Below, in pieces: positions 17,974 through 26,089 of a DNA stretch of 49,834 nt (position 1 is its first letter; each line of letters opens with the position of its first letter). The DNA is from Verrucomicrobiaceae bacterium (GTDB taxonomy: Bacteria; Verrucomicrobiota; Verrucomicrobiia; Verrucomicrobiales; Akkermansiaceae), in NCBI GenBank assembly GCA_027487435.1, contig JAIYDP010000168.1, positions 1 to 49,834 on the forward strand, given 5' to 3'. A model generated the notes under the pieces. It worked only from the letters and a program-made list of their open reading frames with translations. It searched no databases and was not told where the DNA came from. The translations under genes and the position numbers were made by a program.

Positions 17974-18603
17974 TTATTTTTTCAGTATCACGGGTTGGAT
18001 GGTTTCTGTGACGAAGCGCACGCTAACCATATAGCCTTCAGCAGATTTCGATGTGCCTAACATTGCGGTGCCGCCGTCGTTAAGACGCCAGAGATGGGTA
18101 TTAAGAGACATGTCGTTTTGGAGCTGAGAAGACTGTGGGAAATCGGCACCTTGCAGAGGTTTGCCATTTAATGTGGTCATGAGAGCAATCAGCTCCTGCC
18201 AGTTTTTTTTCAGCGAGCCATCGTATTCACTCCCGCTTTGAGGCTGGGTCTGCATGGTTAGCTCTTTGAGGCAACTGCTAGCATCCCAGTCAAAATAAAG
18301 GAGACACTTCAGGCCTCCGATCGTTTTTTTGGTTCGATAAGAACCATTCAATCCGAATCGGCCGAGATAGACTTCATTCACTGAAAGTTCAAGTAAGCTG
18401 CTCTTGCGGAGTTTTTCGGTGACGACCTTATGGGGATCACCGAGGCAAATATCGCCAAATACAGGTGACTTCTCTGAGGTCTGTTCTTGGTTTTGTGAGC
18501 TGTTGGTAGTTGTCGTTCGTTGAGCAAAAGCACTGGGCTGGCATGTTAGCGCCACGACAAAGAAGCATGTTTGAACGAGGTGATTTACGATCTGATGGCT
18601 CAT
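17974..18603 (-). CDS. Secreted hypothetical protein (209 aa)
   Basis: An N-terminal signal peptide (hydrophobic about residues 8-24, then SAFAQRT) is followed by a Thr/Asn/Ser/Gln-rich linker. A compact domain then begins near FGDICLGDPHKVVTEKLRKS. That opening (G..(H/P)..V...L) resembles small periplasmic domains that start from one conserved Gly-containing turn. No catalytic motif is apparent and the family is unknown to me. It is on the minus strand downstream of the terminator at 18647. Confidence 0.6.
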   Translation of the reverse strand: MSHQIVNHLVQTCFFVVALTCQPSAFAQRTTTTNSSQNQEQTSEKSPVFGDICLGDPHKVVTEKLRKSSLLELSVNEVYLGRFGLNGSYRTKKTIGGLKCLLYFDWDASSCLKELTMQTQPQSGSEYDGSLKKNWQELIALMTTLNGKPLQGADFPQSSQLQNDMSLNTHLWRLNDGGTAMLGTSKSAEGYMVSVRFVTETIQPVILKK

Positions 18604-18646
18604 GAGGGGATGTTTATGGAAAGAAGGTATGATGCAATAAAAAAAT

Positions 18647-18671
18647 TCCCAAACGCCAGAGACGTTTGGGA
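18647..18671 (-). terminator. Rho-independent terminator after the TIGR04073-like gene
   Basis: A perfect 9-bp stem TCCCAAACG/CGTTTGGGA encloses a 7-base loop. The A-run on its left becomes a U-run on the minus strand. It is 34 bases past the stop of the gene at 18706. Confidence 0.9.
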
Positions 18672-18705
18672 TGATTGAATGCTTCGCTAGAGCGAAACAT
18701 CGATT

Positions 18706-19137
18706 TTACCAAGTCTGGCTGCGGACGTGCGAGAAATGGGTTTCGAAACCAAGTTCTGGTGGGAACTCGCTTAAACCTTGAGTAGGAGACATTTCGATGC
18801 GACCATCTTGACCACAGCTTTCGTAAGGAGGCTTGAATGTGCCGCGATACGTAGGGCAAGTAAAGGTGAAGAGCTCGGAGAATCCGTAACCCATGCGGCG
18901 AATGGCGCGGCTAGTGCCGTTAACGATGCCGTAAGAGTAGCCAGCTTTGCGACCGTAGGCGTCGGTTTTGCGAACCATCTGCTCAGGTATTTCTATGATT
19001 CCGTAAAGAATATTCGAGACTGCTCTGCCGAGCTTACGACCCGCGGTATAATCAGCACCTGGAGGTGCTTGAATATCTGCGGAGATCATGCCCGTGAGAG
19101 CTACCATTGATAAGGCAAGAAGCGAGAGTTTTTTCAT
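18706..19137 (-). CDS. Exosortase system-associated protein, TIGR04073-like
   Basis: The 143-residue protein has a clear signal peptide (MKKLSLLALSMVALTG...). The mature part matches my memory of TIGR04073: ..RKLGRAVSNILYGIIEIPEQ, then spaced glycines in YGRKAGYSYGIVNGTSRAIRRMGYGF and a final TFTCPTYRGTFKPPY. The family co-occurs with exosortase/PEP-CTERM sorting systems in Verrucomicrobia and others; its role is unknown. No exosortase or PEP-CTERM protein is present in the window. It has its own terminator. Confidence 0.82.
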   Translation of the reverse strand: MKKLSLLALSMVALTGMISADIQAPPGADYTAGRKLGRAVSNILYGIIEIPEQMVRKTDAYGRKAGYSYGIVNGTSRAIRRMGYGFSELFTFTCPTYRGTFKPPYESCGQDGRIEMSPTQGLSEFPPELGFETHFSHVRSQTW

Positions 19138-19203
19138 GCTGCGAGACTCTAGTGTGAGTGCTTGGCGTTTGGCAACAGCAAAATGAAAAAAAAAGATTTT
19201 TTG

Positions 19204-20061
19204 TTACGATAACTCGATGTTTCTTACGATAGTGGCACTTTGCTGCAATTCGATAGCCAAGGCGCGAAGTGCATCCCGCCGCAGACGGTCGCGCAAAAGA
19301 AGACGGATCTCATCAATTTTTTCCTCAAATGGAGTATGAACTGTAGGCTGCATTTCTGCCACCATCACTAGATGGAAGGCATTTTCATAGCTGATGATTG
19401 GGCTAATTTCGCCTTGGCGTAACGAAAATAAGATCGACTCAAACGGATTTGTCGCGCGCTCCATGTCGATCCAACCGAGGTCGATGGATTGATTTTGTTT
19501 TGCGGTGTGTTGAGCCGCAATGGTAGGGAAGTCCGCACCGGCGAAGACCATTTCTCTCCAGTTTAGCATTTTTTGATGCTCGATCCATGGATTCATTGGG
19601 TCTGGGATACGCATCAAATGCCAGACTCGCGCACGAGGAGCTTGAAAAAAATCGTAAAGATTTTCGTCATAATACGCTTTGCAGGCTTGGTCATCGGGCT
19701 CTTGGAGGTTGCGGCAAATATCTTCTGTAAACATTTTCATCCTCAGAGCTGCGGCGGTCTCTTCACGGAGTGAACTGCTTTGTGCTTCGATCAAATCCCA
19801 AGAAGCTCCATGTTTACGCCACTCCTTTAAGGTTTGTTCATACGCCTCGCGCAGCGCAGTAGGTGGCAGTTGTGGATAGCGTTTTTCCGCTTCCTGAGCG
19901 AGTAGGATTCCCTGAATGACCTCTTCTTCAGCTTTGGCGAAAAATTCACTATCGCGCTCACAACAGGAAGCTAGCGATTGCATTTCGAACTCAGACTTGA
20001 TCCGTTGAAATGCCTCATCGATGATTGCCGGATCGATGATTTCTTGATTAATTGTCAGCAT
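19204..20061 (-). CDS. Parvulin-type peptidyl-prolyl isomerase (PpiC-like)
   Basis: The 285-residue protein has an N-terminal helical region (about residues 1-125) and a parvulin-like domain (about 130-245) with RARVWHLMRI, FPTIAAQHT, LGWIDMERATNPFE and LRQGEISPII, the usual parvulin order. It ends in a charged helix. There is no signal peptide, unlike SurA or PrsA, so it may act in the cytoplasm or cross with its partner. The upstream gene overlaps its start by 14 nt, indicating one operon. Confidence 0.82.
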   Translation of the reverse strand: MLTINQEIIDPAIIDEAFQRIKSEFEMQSLASCCERDSEFFAKAEEEVIQGILLAQEAEKRYPQLPPTALREAYEQTLKEWRKHGASWDLIEAQSSSLREETAAALRMKMFTEDICRNLQEPDDQACKAYYDENLYDFFQAPRARVWHLMRIPDPMNPWIEHQKMLNWREMVFAGADFPTIAAQHTAKQNQSIDLGWIDMERATNPFESILFSLRQGEISPIISYENAFHLVMVAEMQPTVHTPFEEKIDEIRLLLRDRLRRDALRALAIELQQSATIVRNIELS

Positions 20062-21049
20062 TAGGATTGAGAATTGAGGGGTCTACCGGAGCGGAGCTCA
20101 TAAACGGCTCGATGCTCATGTAAAAAGAACGGTCTTTGGCATCCAAGATGGATTTGTAATGTTCCCATTGCGCCGAGGTGAGAATGGGGCGTAGAGCCTC
20201 TAGTTGTGAGGAGCTCTCAAGTTTGCGCCTTTCCAAAACATCTTGTAGCGTGCGAGCCCTGTCGGCGGCTGTTTCAATGGCGAAATTCGCTGCTGCACTG
20301 GTAGCCATCGGCCCTGCAGCTGAGCCGAAACCCATGGTTTCGTATGCTTCTTGCAGGGCATTGGTTTTGTCGAATGTTTGCTGATTCGCTAAAGAGGTAT
20401 CGCGGATCGCGACTTCAGCGGCAGCTTGCTGATCCTCGCTAAGGTCAACGTTTTTCAATACTTCTGCGAAGGATGTTTTGGCATTTGCCACGGCACGATT
20501 GCGGGCTTGCTGTTTTTTGTAGTCGTTGTATTTCGCCACTTGGTTTTGATCTAAAATCTGTCCAAGGGCCTGATGGTAGTCGGCTTCCGCTTTTTCTGCG
20601 CGTTCGAGAAGATTTGTTGGCATCTCCGAGCTGGCATGAAAGGCGTGAAAGGCTTCGCGCTTCTTTTCGATAAGGCGCAACATAGCAATTTGCTGGTTCT
20701 CTTCCAGCCCTAGAAGTTCTGTCATGCGGCGAATGAATCCATGGTCTCGAAGAGCAAGACCTTGTGATAGTTGAGTTGCCATACTTTCGCGCATCCGAAC
20801 CAACTCTTCGGGTAATTCAACTGGCTGTCCGACGATTGATCCGGCATTTGCAGGATCCCCGCCGCGTTGTGGAAGGGCCGGTTTATCGGTTGACCTAGCA
20901 GATTTCTGCGGCATTTCTATAAGATTTCCGTTTCTGCTTTCAGGTGCGCCGTTGCTTGCAGGTTCTTGGAGACTGGGTTTGACGAGCCAGGCGATGGAAA
21001 ATCCTATGATCGCGGTGAGATAGGGAAGTTGCTTTTTGATGTCGATCAT
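20048..21049 (-). CDS. Membrane-anchored hypothetical protein, coiled-coil
   Basis: The product has 333 residues from ATG 21049 (MIDIKKQLPYLTAIIGF). One transmembrane segment near residues 8-24 is followed by a low-complexity linker. A long, mostly helical body rich in Glu, Gln and Ala comes next, with segments such as LGLEENQQIAMLRLIEKKREAF and VDLSEDQQAAAEVAI. Such LTxxQ-like helical pairs recall Spy/CpxP-type chaperones, but I would not assign that. The gene overlaps the downstream isomerase gene by 14 nt, so both may serve envelope protein folding (inference). Confidence 0.65.
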   Translation of the reverse strand: MIDIKKQLPYLTAIIGFSIAWLVKPSLQEPASNGAPESRNGNLIEMPQKSARSTDKPALPQRGGDPANAGSIVGQPVELPEELVRMRESMATQLSQGLALRDHGFIRRMTELLGLEENQQIAMLRLIEKKREAFHAFHASSEMPTNLLERAEKAEADYHQALGQILDQNQVAKYNDYKKQQARNRAVANAKTSFAEVLKNVDLSEDQQAAAEVAIRDTSLANQQTFDKTNALQEAYETMGFGSAAGPMATSAAANFAIETAADRARTLQDVLERRKLESSSQLEALRPILTSAQWEHYKSILDAKDRSFYMSIEPFMSSAPVDPSILNPNADN

Positions 21050-21158
21050 GACGTGGTTTCGAGGAAAGTGCGATTGTAGCATTAACGCCGCTGTTGCGAA
21101 ATTTTGTTTTTGCAGCTTTCACTTGTCAGATCAAGTGTTTTCGGTCAAGGTAACGCAG

Positions 21159-22352
21159 ATGTTTTGGAAACCTAAGTGGAAAAAAGAGGGAGAATTGCTT
21201 GTCAAAGCGGGGAAGAAATTCCTCGCATACAAGCTGGATCTCTTGACGCAAGATCGCATCAAAGAAATTGAATCACGCATCCAAGACTTACGCGACGCCA
21301 TTAAGTCGGGCAATAAGACCAACACTGAAGAGGCGGGCAAACAGTTGCATTCGACTTGTGAAAAAGCTTTGCCCTATCAGAAACCTCAAGATTGGTTTGC
21401 AGAAAATGTCGAGGTCATCTTTGTTGCGTTGGTTGTCGCACTTGGATTGCGCACGTACGTTCTACAGCCGTTCCGCATTCCGACTGGATCCATGCAGCCA
21501 ACGCTCAATGGCATCATTACGGACACGATGAGCGCAAAAGAATACGAAGAAAAAAAACCATGGTTGGGTAAACAAGCCTTTGATTGGGTGGCGCGGAGTC
21601 GTATCTGGAAGGAAATTGATTCACCAACTACTGGCACGATACGTGGGTACAAGGATAAATCGCTACTTTTTCTCTCACGCACGGAGTTCACTTTTGACAA
21701 TGGTCAAACGGTGACCTTTCCAGCGCCCGTAAATGAGGCCATGTCTGCTATTTCTGGAGTCGAGGACGGCAATTGCATTGGAATGTCTTTCAAGAAAGGA
21801 GATCCGATGTTTCGCGGAACAGTTGACGGTGGCGATCTTGTTTTGGTCGATAAAATCTCCTATCACTTCCGCACTCCGACCCGTGGAGAGGTCTTTGTAT
21901 TTGACACAATCGGCTTGGAAAAACGCATCGGACAGCATACCTCAGCAAGTGCCTCGCAGGCGAAGGCGACTCATTACATCAAACGCCTCTGTGGAGTTCC
22001 AGGTGACGTTTTGCAAATCGAATCTCCACACCTCATGGTCAATGGGAAAATTGCGACGGAAAAAGGAATTGCCACTGCTATGACCTATCCCAATCGCAAC
22101 TCCTCTGCAAACTCAGGCTATTCTTATGCGATGCAGTCACATGCGAATGCCGAGCTGAGAACCGCAGAAGATACTCTTGAACTTCGTAAGAATGCTCCAC
22201 CAGGCCTGCGCGAATACGCTGCGCTCGGTGACAATTCTGGCAACTCCCTCGATTCACGCTACTGGGGCGCGGTAAAGGAATACAATTTGGTCGGTCCCGC
22301 TCTATTTTCCCTCTGGCCTTTTACTACGGGTCATTGGGGTATCATCAAATGA
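21159..22352 (+). CDS. lepB: Signal peptidase I
   Basis: This membrane serine/lysine protease cleaves signal peptides after export. From ATG 21159, with AAGG eight bases upstream, it has 397 residues. A ~65-residue charged cytoplasmic N-terminus precedes one transmembrane segment (VIFVALVVALGLRTYVL). The catalytic Ser111 lies in RIPTGSMQPTL. Lys275 lies in THYIKRLCGVPGD, and GDNSGNSLDSRYWG closes the family boxes. Between the Ser box and GGDLVLVDK is an insertion of roughly 105 residues not found in the E. coli enzyme. The stop overlaps the next start by 4 nt. Confidence 0.95.
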   Translation: MFWKPKWKKEGELLVKAGKKFLAYKLDLLTQDRIKEIESRIQDLRDAIKSGNKTNTEEAGKQLHSTCEKALPYQKPQDWFAENVEVIFVALVVALGLRTYVLQPFRIPTGSMQPTLNGIITDTMSAKEYEEKKPWLGKQAFDWVARSRIWKEIDSPTTGTIRGYKDKSLLFLSRTEFTFDNGQTVTFPAPVNEAMSAISGVEDGNCIGMSFKKGDPMFRGTVDGGDLVLVDKISYHFRTPTRGEVFVFDTIGLEKRIGQHTSASASQAKATHYIKRLCGVPGDVLQIESPHLMVNGKIATEKGIATAMTYPNRNSSANSGYSYAMQSHANAELRTAEDTLELRKNAPPGLREYAALGDNSGNSLDSRYWGAVKEYNLVGPALFSLWPFTTGHWGIIK

Positions 22353-23170
22353 CATCTTCGGAAATTACGCGCAAGGCAAAATCCAACCTTGCTTACGCTC
22401 TCAACATCCTGCCCAAGGAGCGACGGGATGATATGGTGGTTTTTTACGCCTATTGCCGCGTTATCGATGACATCGCCGATGACGAGTCGCGTTCGGTAAT
22501 CCAGCGAAAGGCTGATCTAGATGACTGGCATCAAGGACTCCACCAAGGCTTTGAAAATCCTGATGCATTCCAAATCGAAGTCCTTACTTTGGTGAAAAAA
22601 TACGCAATCGAACCTTCACTCATGTGCGCGATCATTGAGGGGTGCCGAATGGATACAGAGCCGCAACGTTTCGAAACTTGGGAGGATCTTCAGGAGTATA
22701 CGTGGAAAGTGGCAAGTGCCGTTGGCTTGATCTCGATCAAGTTGTTTGGTGCAAATGCCCCTCAGTCTGAACAGTATGCGGTTACCCTCGGTCACGCCTT
22801 GCAACTTACCAATATTCTGCGCGATATCAACGAAGATCTCGCCAATGAAAATCGCATCTACCTGCCGCGCCAAGACATGCAACGCTTCGGCTACAGCGAA
22901 GACGACCTGATTGCTCGACTCTACGATGATCGTTTTCGATCTCTGATGACCATGCTAGCGGATCGTGCTGATGGTCTTTATTTGCAAGCCAGAAAACTTC
23001 TACCTCCAGAAGATCGCCGTGCACTTATGGCTGCAGAAGTCATGGCCGAAATTTATCATACGGTGTTAGATCTCATGCGTGCTGATCAATTTCGCGTTTT
23101 TGAGAAACGTTACAGTCTATCGAAATTCCGCAAGATGGCCATCCTTGGCAAGCATCTTCTAGGGGGGTAG
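22349..23170 (+). CDS. Squalene/phytoene synthase family protein
   Basis: The 273-residue trans-isoprenyl diphosphate synthase of the head-to-head type condenses two prenyl diphosphates. The first aspartate-rich motif is D40-D-I-A-D44-D. The second is in NILRDINEDLANE (Asp158, Asp162). Both bind Mg2+-diphosphate. The FYAYCRVIDDIADD block resembles HpnD/CrtB proteins, so a presqualene or phytoene product is possible; the window alone cannot decide. The ATG overlaps the lepB stop (ATGA), so it is translated from the same mRNA. No other hopanoid or carotenoid gene is near. Confidence 0.9.
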   Translation: MTSSEITRKAKSNLAYALNILPKERRDDMVVFYAYCRVIDDIADDESRSVIQRKADLDDWHQGLHQGFENPDAFQIEVLTLVKKYAIEPSLMCAIIEGCRMDTEPQRFETWEDLQEYTWKVASAVGLISIKLFGANAPQSEQYAVTLGHALQLTNILRDINEDLANENRIYLPRQDMQRFGYSEDDLIARLYDDRFRSLMTMLADRADGLYLQARKLLPPEDRRALMAAEVMAEIYHTVLDLMRADQFRVFEKRYSLSKFRKMAILGKHLLGG

Positions 23171-23198
23171 GGGAGGGAGTAGAGTGATCGTTTCATAA

Positions 23199-23230
23199 AA
23201 AAAGGCCACCTTTTTCCAGGTGGCCTTTTT
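23199..23230. terminator. Bidirectional terminator between the prenyl synthase and efp
   Basis: A 13-bp stem, AAAAAGGCCACCT with AGGTGGCCTTTTT, encloses a 6-base loop, with A- and T-tracts on either side. It serves the convergent genes ending at 23170 (+) and 23248 (-). Confidence 0.92.
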
Positions 23231-23247
23231 GTTGGGAGATTTTATCC

Positions 23248-23811
23248 TCAAGCGCGACCAAGATAGCTACCATCTTCGGTTTTTACGGTCAACTTTTCAC
23301 CAGGATTGATGAAGAGAGGGACCTGCATCGTTAATCCCGTTTCCATGATTGCGGCTTTATAGACGTTGTTCGCGGAATCCCCCTTCACACCTTCTGGAGA
23401 TTCGGCAACGATCATTACCATGGATGGTGGTAGCTCTACAGCGGCCACGTTGGAATCAGTAAACAGCAGTGTATAGGTTTGCCCCTCGATCAAATAGTAT
23501 TTTACAGGTTCGATCAGGTCCTGGTGGACAACGACGTCCTCATAGGTGTCGTTATTGAGAAAGTGAAACCCGCTGGAGTCCTTGTAGGAATACTCGTGCG
23601 GAATGCGCTCAAGTAAAACGCTGTCCATCGAGTCATTGGAGGTCATTCGCAAATTGAAAACTTTCTGAGTATTGACGCTGCGGACGGACATTTGCACATA
23701 AGAAGCCATGCGAGGTGGTGTCTTCAGTTCGTGACTGATAACGATACAAACTTCATTGTTGTGACGGAGGGCGTGTCCTTTGCGGAGATTGATGACGGGT
23801 GTGCTTGCCAT
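23248..23811 (-). CDS. efp: Elongation factor P-like protein
   Basis: The 187-residue protein has the three beta-barrel domains of EF-P, which relieves ribosome stalling at polyproline. Recognisable parts are LRKGHALRHNNE, the middle OB fold (TYEDVVVHQDL), VELPPSMVMIV, and the C-terminal TGLTMQVPLFINPGEK with a GSYLGRA end. The first-domain loop reads LKTPPRMASY, with Arg34 where E. coli EF-P has the modified Lys34 in KPGKGQAF. An Arg tip also occurs in EarP-type EF-P and in YeiP/EfpL, so the modification route is unclear. No epmA, epmB or earP is in the window. Confidence 0.92.
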   Translation of the reverse strand: MASTPVINLRKGHALRHNNEVCIVISHELKTPPRMASYVQMSVRSVNTQKVFNLRMTSNDSMDSVLLERIPHEYSYKDSSGFHFLNNDTYEDVVVHQDLIEPVKYYLIEGQTYTLLFTDSNVAAVELPPSMVMIVAESPEGVKGDSANNVYKAAIMETGLTMQVPLFINPGEKLTVKTEDGSYLGRA

Positions 23812-24033
23812 GATAGGGTGGTAGGTGGAGAGACTGTCTAGAGATGTGACCTCATTGTGGCAAGCCCAATTTTTCCGTGTTTCGGTTTACTCGCAAGCAC
23901 TCATGATTCGACCAATCTTCGTGAAAAATAAAAAATGAAAAAAATCAGACAAAAAAAAAGGCTGGAAACACTTTCATAGTAGGCTACAGTCATCTCGACT
24001 CTGCTTGAGCAAAACACATCAAAACAACAAATT

Positions 24034-24459
24034 ATGAAAAAACTATTACTGACATCCATTAGTTCACTCTTCTTCGCGGGTTTCGCTCTTGCAGCGGAAT
24101 GTGAAAAAGATTGCAAAAAAGACGCCGCGAAAAAAGAAGAAACACTCGTAGAAAAGTGCAAGAAAAAGTGTGACAAAGAGGAAGCCAAAGAAGAAGAGGG
24201 CACTCTCATCGCCAAGTGCAAAAAATGCAAAAAGGACGGTGAAGAAGAAGCCAAAGAAGAAGGCACTCTCATCGCCAAGTGCAAAAAATGCAAAAAAGAC
24301 GGTGAAGAAGAAGCTAAAGAAGAAGGCACTCTCGCTGGCAAATGCAAAAAAGAGTGTGACAAAGAAGAGGCCAAAGAAGAAGGCACTCTCATCGCCAAAT
24401 GCAAAAAATGCAAAAAAGACGGCGAAGAAGAAGCTAAAGAAGAAGGCACTCTCGCTTAA
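24034..24459 (+). CDS. Secreted Cys/Lys/Glu tandem-repeat protein
   Basis: The 141-residue protein has a clean signal peptide (MKKLLLTSISSLFFAGFALA, then AECEK). The mature part is entirely repeats of about 21 residues of the form KEEGTLIAKCKKCKKDGEEEA, some with the variant GKCKKECDK. It has 12 cysteines, always in pairs two or three residues apart, and almost no hydrophobic core. Such CxxC/CxxxC pairs in a highly charged chain could bind metals or cross-link by disulfides, which is inference. No family is recognised. The start lies in an A-rich leader without a Shine-Dalgarno sequence. A strong terminator follows at 24485. Confidence 0.8.
   Translation: MKKLLLTSISSLFFAGFALAAECEKDCKKDAAKKEETLVEKCKKKCDKEEAKEEEGTLIAKCKKCKKDGEEEAKEEGTLIAKCKKCKKDGEEEAKEEGTLAGKCKKECDKEEAKEEGTLIAKCKKCKKDGEEEAKEEGTLA
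24188..24438 (+). repeat. 63-bp coding tandem repeats inside the Cys-rich gene
   Basis: Near-identical units of 63 bp, and one shorter variant, encode EEGTLIAKCKKCKKDGEEEAK. Differences between units are few and often synonymous (GCC/GCT, AAG/AAA), which points to recent expansion by slippage or unequal crossing-over. Confidence 0.85.
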
Positions 24460-24484
24460 TTCAAAAATTTATCATCCATTTCCG

Positions 24485-24517
24485 AAAAAAACCGCTGGTA
24501 ACCCCAGCGGTTTTTTT
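24485..24517. terminator. Bidirectional terminator
   Basis: The stem CCGCTGG/CCAGCGG is extended by A7/T7 tracts around a 5-base loop. It is shared by the convergent genes ending at 24459 (+) and 24516 (-). Confidence 0.92.
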
Positions 24518-24875
24518 ATTTCCAGAGCATACGAATCCCAACGAGAATCAAAACTATCGCAAACACCCTGGTAAGTAAAGGATTCGACATCTGTTTCATC
24601 AGGTCTGTGCCCCACCAAGATGCTACTGCTGAGCCTGCCGCAACAAAGGCTACGACCCGCCAATCAATCGAACTTGGAGTTCGCGCATGATTGAGTGTTG
24701 CGACCAATCCAGTAACAACAATGACCGCCATGGATGTTGCCACCGCTTTTTTTTGATCCATCCCCAAGCCGAGAACGAATGTAGGAACCATGATGATTCC
24801 ACCTCCCACGCCGCAGAGCGCACCAATGAAGCCGCCGAGAAGTCCAATGCTCGTCAATAAAAGTACGGTTTTCAT
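24516..24875 (-). CDS. Half-size TauE/SafE-type membrane protein
   Basis: The 119-residue protein has about four transmembrane segments. It opens with IGLLGGFIGALCGVGGGIIMVPTFV (partly quoted: the key block is CGVGGG...VP), the hallmark of the sulfite/sulfonate exporter family (DUF81). Full members are about 250 residues with two such halves; here only one half exists and both ends look intact, so it may act as a dimer. The substrate is unknown. It lies 4 bases downstream of holA and is probably in its operon. Confidence 0.8.
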   Translation of the reverse strand: MKTVLLLTSIGLLGGFIGALCGVGGGIIMVPTFVLGLGMDQKKAVATSMAVIVVTGLVATLNHARTPSSIDWRVVAFVAAGSAVASWWGTDLMKQMSNPLLTRVFAIVLILVGIRMLWK

Positions 24876-24879
24876 GGGC

Positions 24880-26052
24880 TTATGCGGTGCGTGAACTTGC
24901 TTTGCGAGGAGCGGCGGCGATAGCGATTTCTGTTACCAATCGATGAAGCAGCAGTTTTTCATCCAGTCCAGAGCTTACCAGCATTTTATCGGTCTTTGCG
25001 GTAAGATGAAAAATTTTCTCCAGTGATTCCAACGTGAAGGACATCGCTCCTCGAGCGCAAAGAAATAAAGGATACACATTCACACCATCGCCGCTTTTCT
25101 TTTGCGGTAGCCATGCTTTTTCCGAAGCCGGCAGCCGATTTACCGCTGTCTCAAAATCTCGATAGTTGTAGGCCGATGCCTTTGCTCGCTCAATTAAGAT
25201 TCGTGCCATGAACAAATTCCTTACCGTTGGGATGATTGAGGCACGCATGATGCCCACACCAGACTCCCCCTGTTCCAATTGTTCATCAATCAACGCAATG
25301 GCACGTTCGACATCGCCCGTTTGCAAAGCTCTACCTGTCTCAAACACCACTCCCACTCGACTTAATGGTACCATCAATCGGACGTCTGCGACCGTTACCG
25401 TCTTGCGGTCTCCCAAATACAGTCGAAGTTTTTCCAACTCATTGACGATCTGGTTGGTTGCTTCACCCGCTTGCATGATGAAGAGTTCCATTGCGTCGTC
25501 TTCGAATTCCAATTCGCAGTCCTTGGCTTTTTCTAAAACCAAATGCGCTACTTCTTCTTCCCAGCCTTCCCGACTTGTGTCGATTTTCTCAAAAACCGAG
25601 ACGGATGCGTGACTTTCCAAAAATTTCCAAAAGCTGCGCCGTTTGTCGATCTTTGTGGCACTTAACAAAAAAGACACACCCGAGCCTAGGCCAGCCCGCA
25701 GGACGTTCCCAAGTTCTTCCACACGTGCAATGACCGATTCCGCTTCAGCTGTACGTTCGTTACCCATGAAGGAAACGTTGCGCAGCCATACGACTTTGTC
25801 GCCGCCAAACATCGAATACGTTTGCAAGGCCTGTAGTGTCTGCCCGATGATTCGATCTGCTTGATCCGCATTGCTTGCCTGACCTTCAATCGTCTCGTGG
25901 GTGAATTCATCATCCACTCCGCCCGTAAGTTCGCGGTAGAGGCGCAAAGATTCCTCACGCACCTGTCCCTCGTCGGATCCTATGACTGCATAGATTCTGC
26001 TAGCCGGCGCGCTATTTTTTTGTTTCGTGGCCACAACCCAAGCTAATCGCAT
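24880..26052 (-). CDS. holA: DNA polymerase III delta subunit
   Basis: The product has 390 residues from ATG 26052. It is the clamp-loader subunit that opens the beta clamp. Visible family features are an N-terminal AAA+-like domain with IYAVIGSDEGQVREES and the SMFGGDKVVWLRNV block, then DDAMELFIMQAGEATNQIVNELEKLRLY in the middle, and a helical collar domain at the end (LEKIFHLTAKTDKMLVSSG). The frame extends upstream to 26124 but would overlap the neighbour. It sits between the zinc-ribbon protein gene and the half-TauE gene on the minus strand. Confidence 0.9.
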   Translation of the reverse strand: MRLAWVVATKQKNSAPASRIYAVIGSDEGQVREESLRLYRELTGGVDDEFTHETIEGQASNADQADRIIGQTLQALQTYSMFGGDKVVWLRNVSFMGNERTAEAESVIARVEELGNVLRAGLGSGVSFLLSATKIDKRRSFWKFLESHASVSVFEKIDTSREGWEEEVAHLVLEKAKDCELEFEDDAMELFIMQAGEATNQIVNELEKLRLYLGDRKTVTVADVRLMVPLSRVGVVFETGRALQTGDVERAIALIDEQLEQGESGVGIMRASIIPTVRNLFMARILIERAKASAYNYRDFETAVNRLPASEKAWLPQKKSGDGVNVYPLFLCARGAMSFTLESLEKIFHLTAKTDKMLVSSGLDEKLLLHRLVTEIAIAAAPRKASSRTA

Positions 26053-26089
26053 CCATGCGTGGCTGGCAAGTGATTCCACCCAGCATTGG

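Noticed and set aside
21036..21158. Longer lepB start
   Set aside because: It would overlap the divergent gene's start; ATG 21159 has AAGG at the right distance.
23901..24449. Minus-strand frame rich in Ser/Leu/His opposite the Cys-rich gene
   Set aside because: It is the complement of the 63-bp coding repeats; the plus strand has the signal peptide and terminator.
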